Assembly: GCA_028023455.1 (NCBI GenBank) | Contig: JAQFVV010000208.1 | Span: 372,001-436,000 of the forward strand | DNA from: Epiperipatus broadwayi | Taxonomy: Eukaryota; Onychophora; Udeonychophora; Euonychophora; Peripatidae | Direction of reading: 5' to 3' | Length of the DNA stretch: 64,000 nucleotides | Shown: one piece after another, positions 62,961 to 64,000 of the stretch | Layout: every line of letters begins with the position of its first letter | How positions within the stretch are numbered: position 1 is the first letter of the stretch | Notes under the pieces: generated by a model | What the model was told of the DNA's origin: nothing | The model's input: only the letters and a program-made list of their open reading frames with translations | The model's database searches: none | Translations under genes and position numbers: made by a program

Positions 62961-63859
62961 CTAATTACTTAAGACAATTCCCAAGTAGTTACACTTATTC
63001 ATCACACTTAAATTTATATTCCCCAATAAAAATTCTTTCTCTTCTTTTTCCCCAGCAGTTACCATCATTACTTTTAACTTTTCTTCACTAAATTTAATCC
63101 CCATTTCTTTACCCACCCTTATTCTTGTCTTCAGCATAACTTTCATATATTCTCTACTTTGTGTGCACAAGAAGATATCATCAGCAAATAAAAAACCTGG
63201 TAATGTGTGCATTCCCTTGCAATCTCTTAGTGGTATCTCTACCCCTCTTTCTAGTCTTTCTATTATTCTCTTCATTTCTTTCAAATATAACAAAAACAAA
63301 ATAGGTTGCATAGGCCATCATTGCCTTAGTCTCATGCTATTTTCAACTTTGATTCTCTATTTCCCAATTGATACATATAGTAAATATTCGCATGCAATCT
63401 CTCAATAAGATCCACTAAAGCTCCATTCGTTCCCAAATTTACTAAACTTAGCCATAATCTGTTTCTATTTAGGCTATCATATACTTTCCCTATATCTATA
63501 AAGACCATATATAACTGCCTACCTAAATTTCTCTTCATATACATAAGTGGTCTGACTATAAATAAACTATCTCCTATACATCTATCCATTTTAAAACATC
63601 CTAGCATTCCTCCTACTATATTATTTTCTTCCATCCATTTTGCCACCCTTTCAGCCACCACTTATACAAAAACTTTATATAACACTGACATTACTGCTAT
63701 CAGTCTATAATTGTTTATCTTTATATGATCCTTATCCTTTCCTTTAAATAAAAATCTCATTCTTGTATTATTCCAGCTATCTGGAAATTCTGTCTTCTGT
63801 GACTTATTATTAAAACATAATAGAATTAATTTTGGCCTATTTTCTAAATGTATCACCAT
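62961..63859 (-). pseudogene. LINE reverse transcriptase domain (broken)
   Basis: Three pieces in two frames give most of the RT palm. Going leftwards they are: FPDSWNNTRM, F-K-G-K-D-K-D and N-N-Y-R-L-I-A (RT region 2); VFIDIGKVYDSLNR (region 3, with the first catalytic Asp in F-I-D); a left piece with FLFADDIFLCT, an intact A-D-D box near 63180; and KCNYLGIVLSN near 62965-62995. A stop lies at about 63660, and the frame changes near 63320. Residue patterns fit the CR1/L2/Rex branch rather than RTE or L1. The ORF begins in mid-domain because the copy is truncated. Confidence 0.85.
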
Positions 63860-63904
63860 CTTTGCTGCCCATTCATCTAAATCTCTTATATTTCTATTTT
63901 TTAA

Positions 63905-64000
63905 CTTATTGATGTGATGTGATATACTGTGACTTCTCCTTAAACAGAGTCAGGAATCTCTCAGCAGCTATGCCCAGAGAAACCTGTTAGCCACTTTACC
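63905..64000 (-). mobile_element. CR1/L2-group LINE, 3' end of a further copy running off the window
   Basis: The last 96 bp match the 3' end of the neighbouring copy (61858-61945): both carry gtcaggaatctctca and tatgcccagagaa in the same order. The tail (tgatgtgatgtgatat on the plus strand) is a short tandem repeat. The body of this copy should lie to the right of the window. Confidence 0.7.

Larger units (their letters stand above)
61855..63904 (-). mobile_element. CR1/L2-group LINE, RT domain to 3' end, minus strand
   Basis: This is the best RT-bearing copy of the family. Reading leftwards, it covers RT, the C-terminal domain and a 3' untranslated region ending at 61855 in a catcacatcaat tail. 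The right end at about 63904 is a 5' truncation. It directly abuts the 3' tail of another copy of the same family, so the two are head to tail. It lies in the part of the channel gene upstream of the C-linker exon, on the same strand as that gene. Confidence 0.85.

Noticed and set aside
61858-64000. Direct repeats flanking the minus-strand LINE, first taken for terminal repeats
   Set aside because: They are the 3' ends of two successive copies of the same LINE.

Overview
This is a very AT-rich (roughly three-quarters A+T by eye) window from an animal nuclear genome, almost certainly an invertebrate. It has spliced exons with GT-AG borders, introns of many kilobases, several clades of non-LTR retrotransposon, a Penelope-like GIY-YIG fragment, tRNA-derived SINEs, fold-back MITE-like elements and long microsatellites. 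There are no operons, bacterial signals or viral genes. I cannot name the species.

The only host gene I can support lies on the minus strand. Three short exons at 59725-59813, 37284-37386 and 32037-32191 join in a perfectly consistent phase (2+1, then 0). Together they encode 115 complete codons running from the C-linker into the first half of the cyclic-nucleotide-binding domain of a CNG/HCN-type channel. The introns between them are about 22.3 kb and 5.1 kb. The pore exons must lie beyond the right edge. The end of the binding domain lies left of 32 kb or outside the window, and I did not find it. A weak first-exon candidate on the minus strand sits at 26297-26401.

Everything else is transposon debris and simple repeats. 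One CR1/L2-group LINE family recurs at least six times: 7.9-9.0 kb, 10.9-11.6 kb, 20.0-20.4 kb, 48.1-50.2 kb, 61.9-63.9 kb, and 63.9 kb to the right edge. The fragments together outline a full element: degenerate PHD finger, coiled coil, SGNH/GDSL esterase-like domain, APE endonuclease, RT, C-terminal zinc knuckle, and a tail of ATCAC-type repeats. RTE-type copies sit tail to tail at 41.5-43.7 (+) and 43.7-46.4 kb (-). A Jockey-like copy fills part of the 5.1 kb intron, and an L1/Tx1-like RT relic is at 6.7-7.9 kb.

Layout from left to right: 1-6.2 kb, featureless AT-rich DNA; 6.2-12.2 kb, MITE, microsatellite, LINE relics, SINE and a purine-rich tandem block; 12-20 kb, mostly unassigned, with a GC-raised block at 15.6-17.4 kb; 20-25 kb, LINE tail, a pogo-like DNA transposon relic and a degenerate satellite; 27-32 kb, SINEs and fold-back elements; 32-37.4 kb, two channel exons around a Jockey copy and a SINE; 38-41 kb, a (TTA)n array, a fold-back, a 570 bp (GATA)n array and a perfect 64 bp palindrome; 41-51 kb, RTE and CR1-like copies; 51-56 kb, two interleaved inverted-repeat pairs and the Penelope fragment; 56-64 kb, AT-rich intron, the C-linker exon, a fold-back and tandem minus-strand LINEs.
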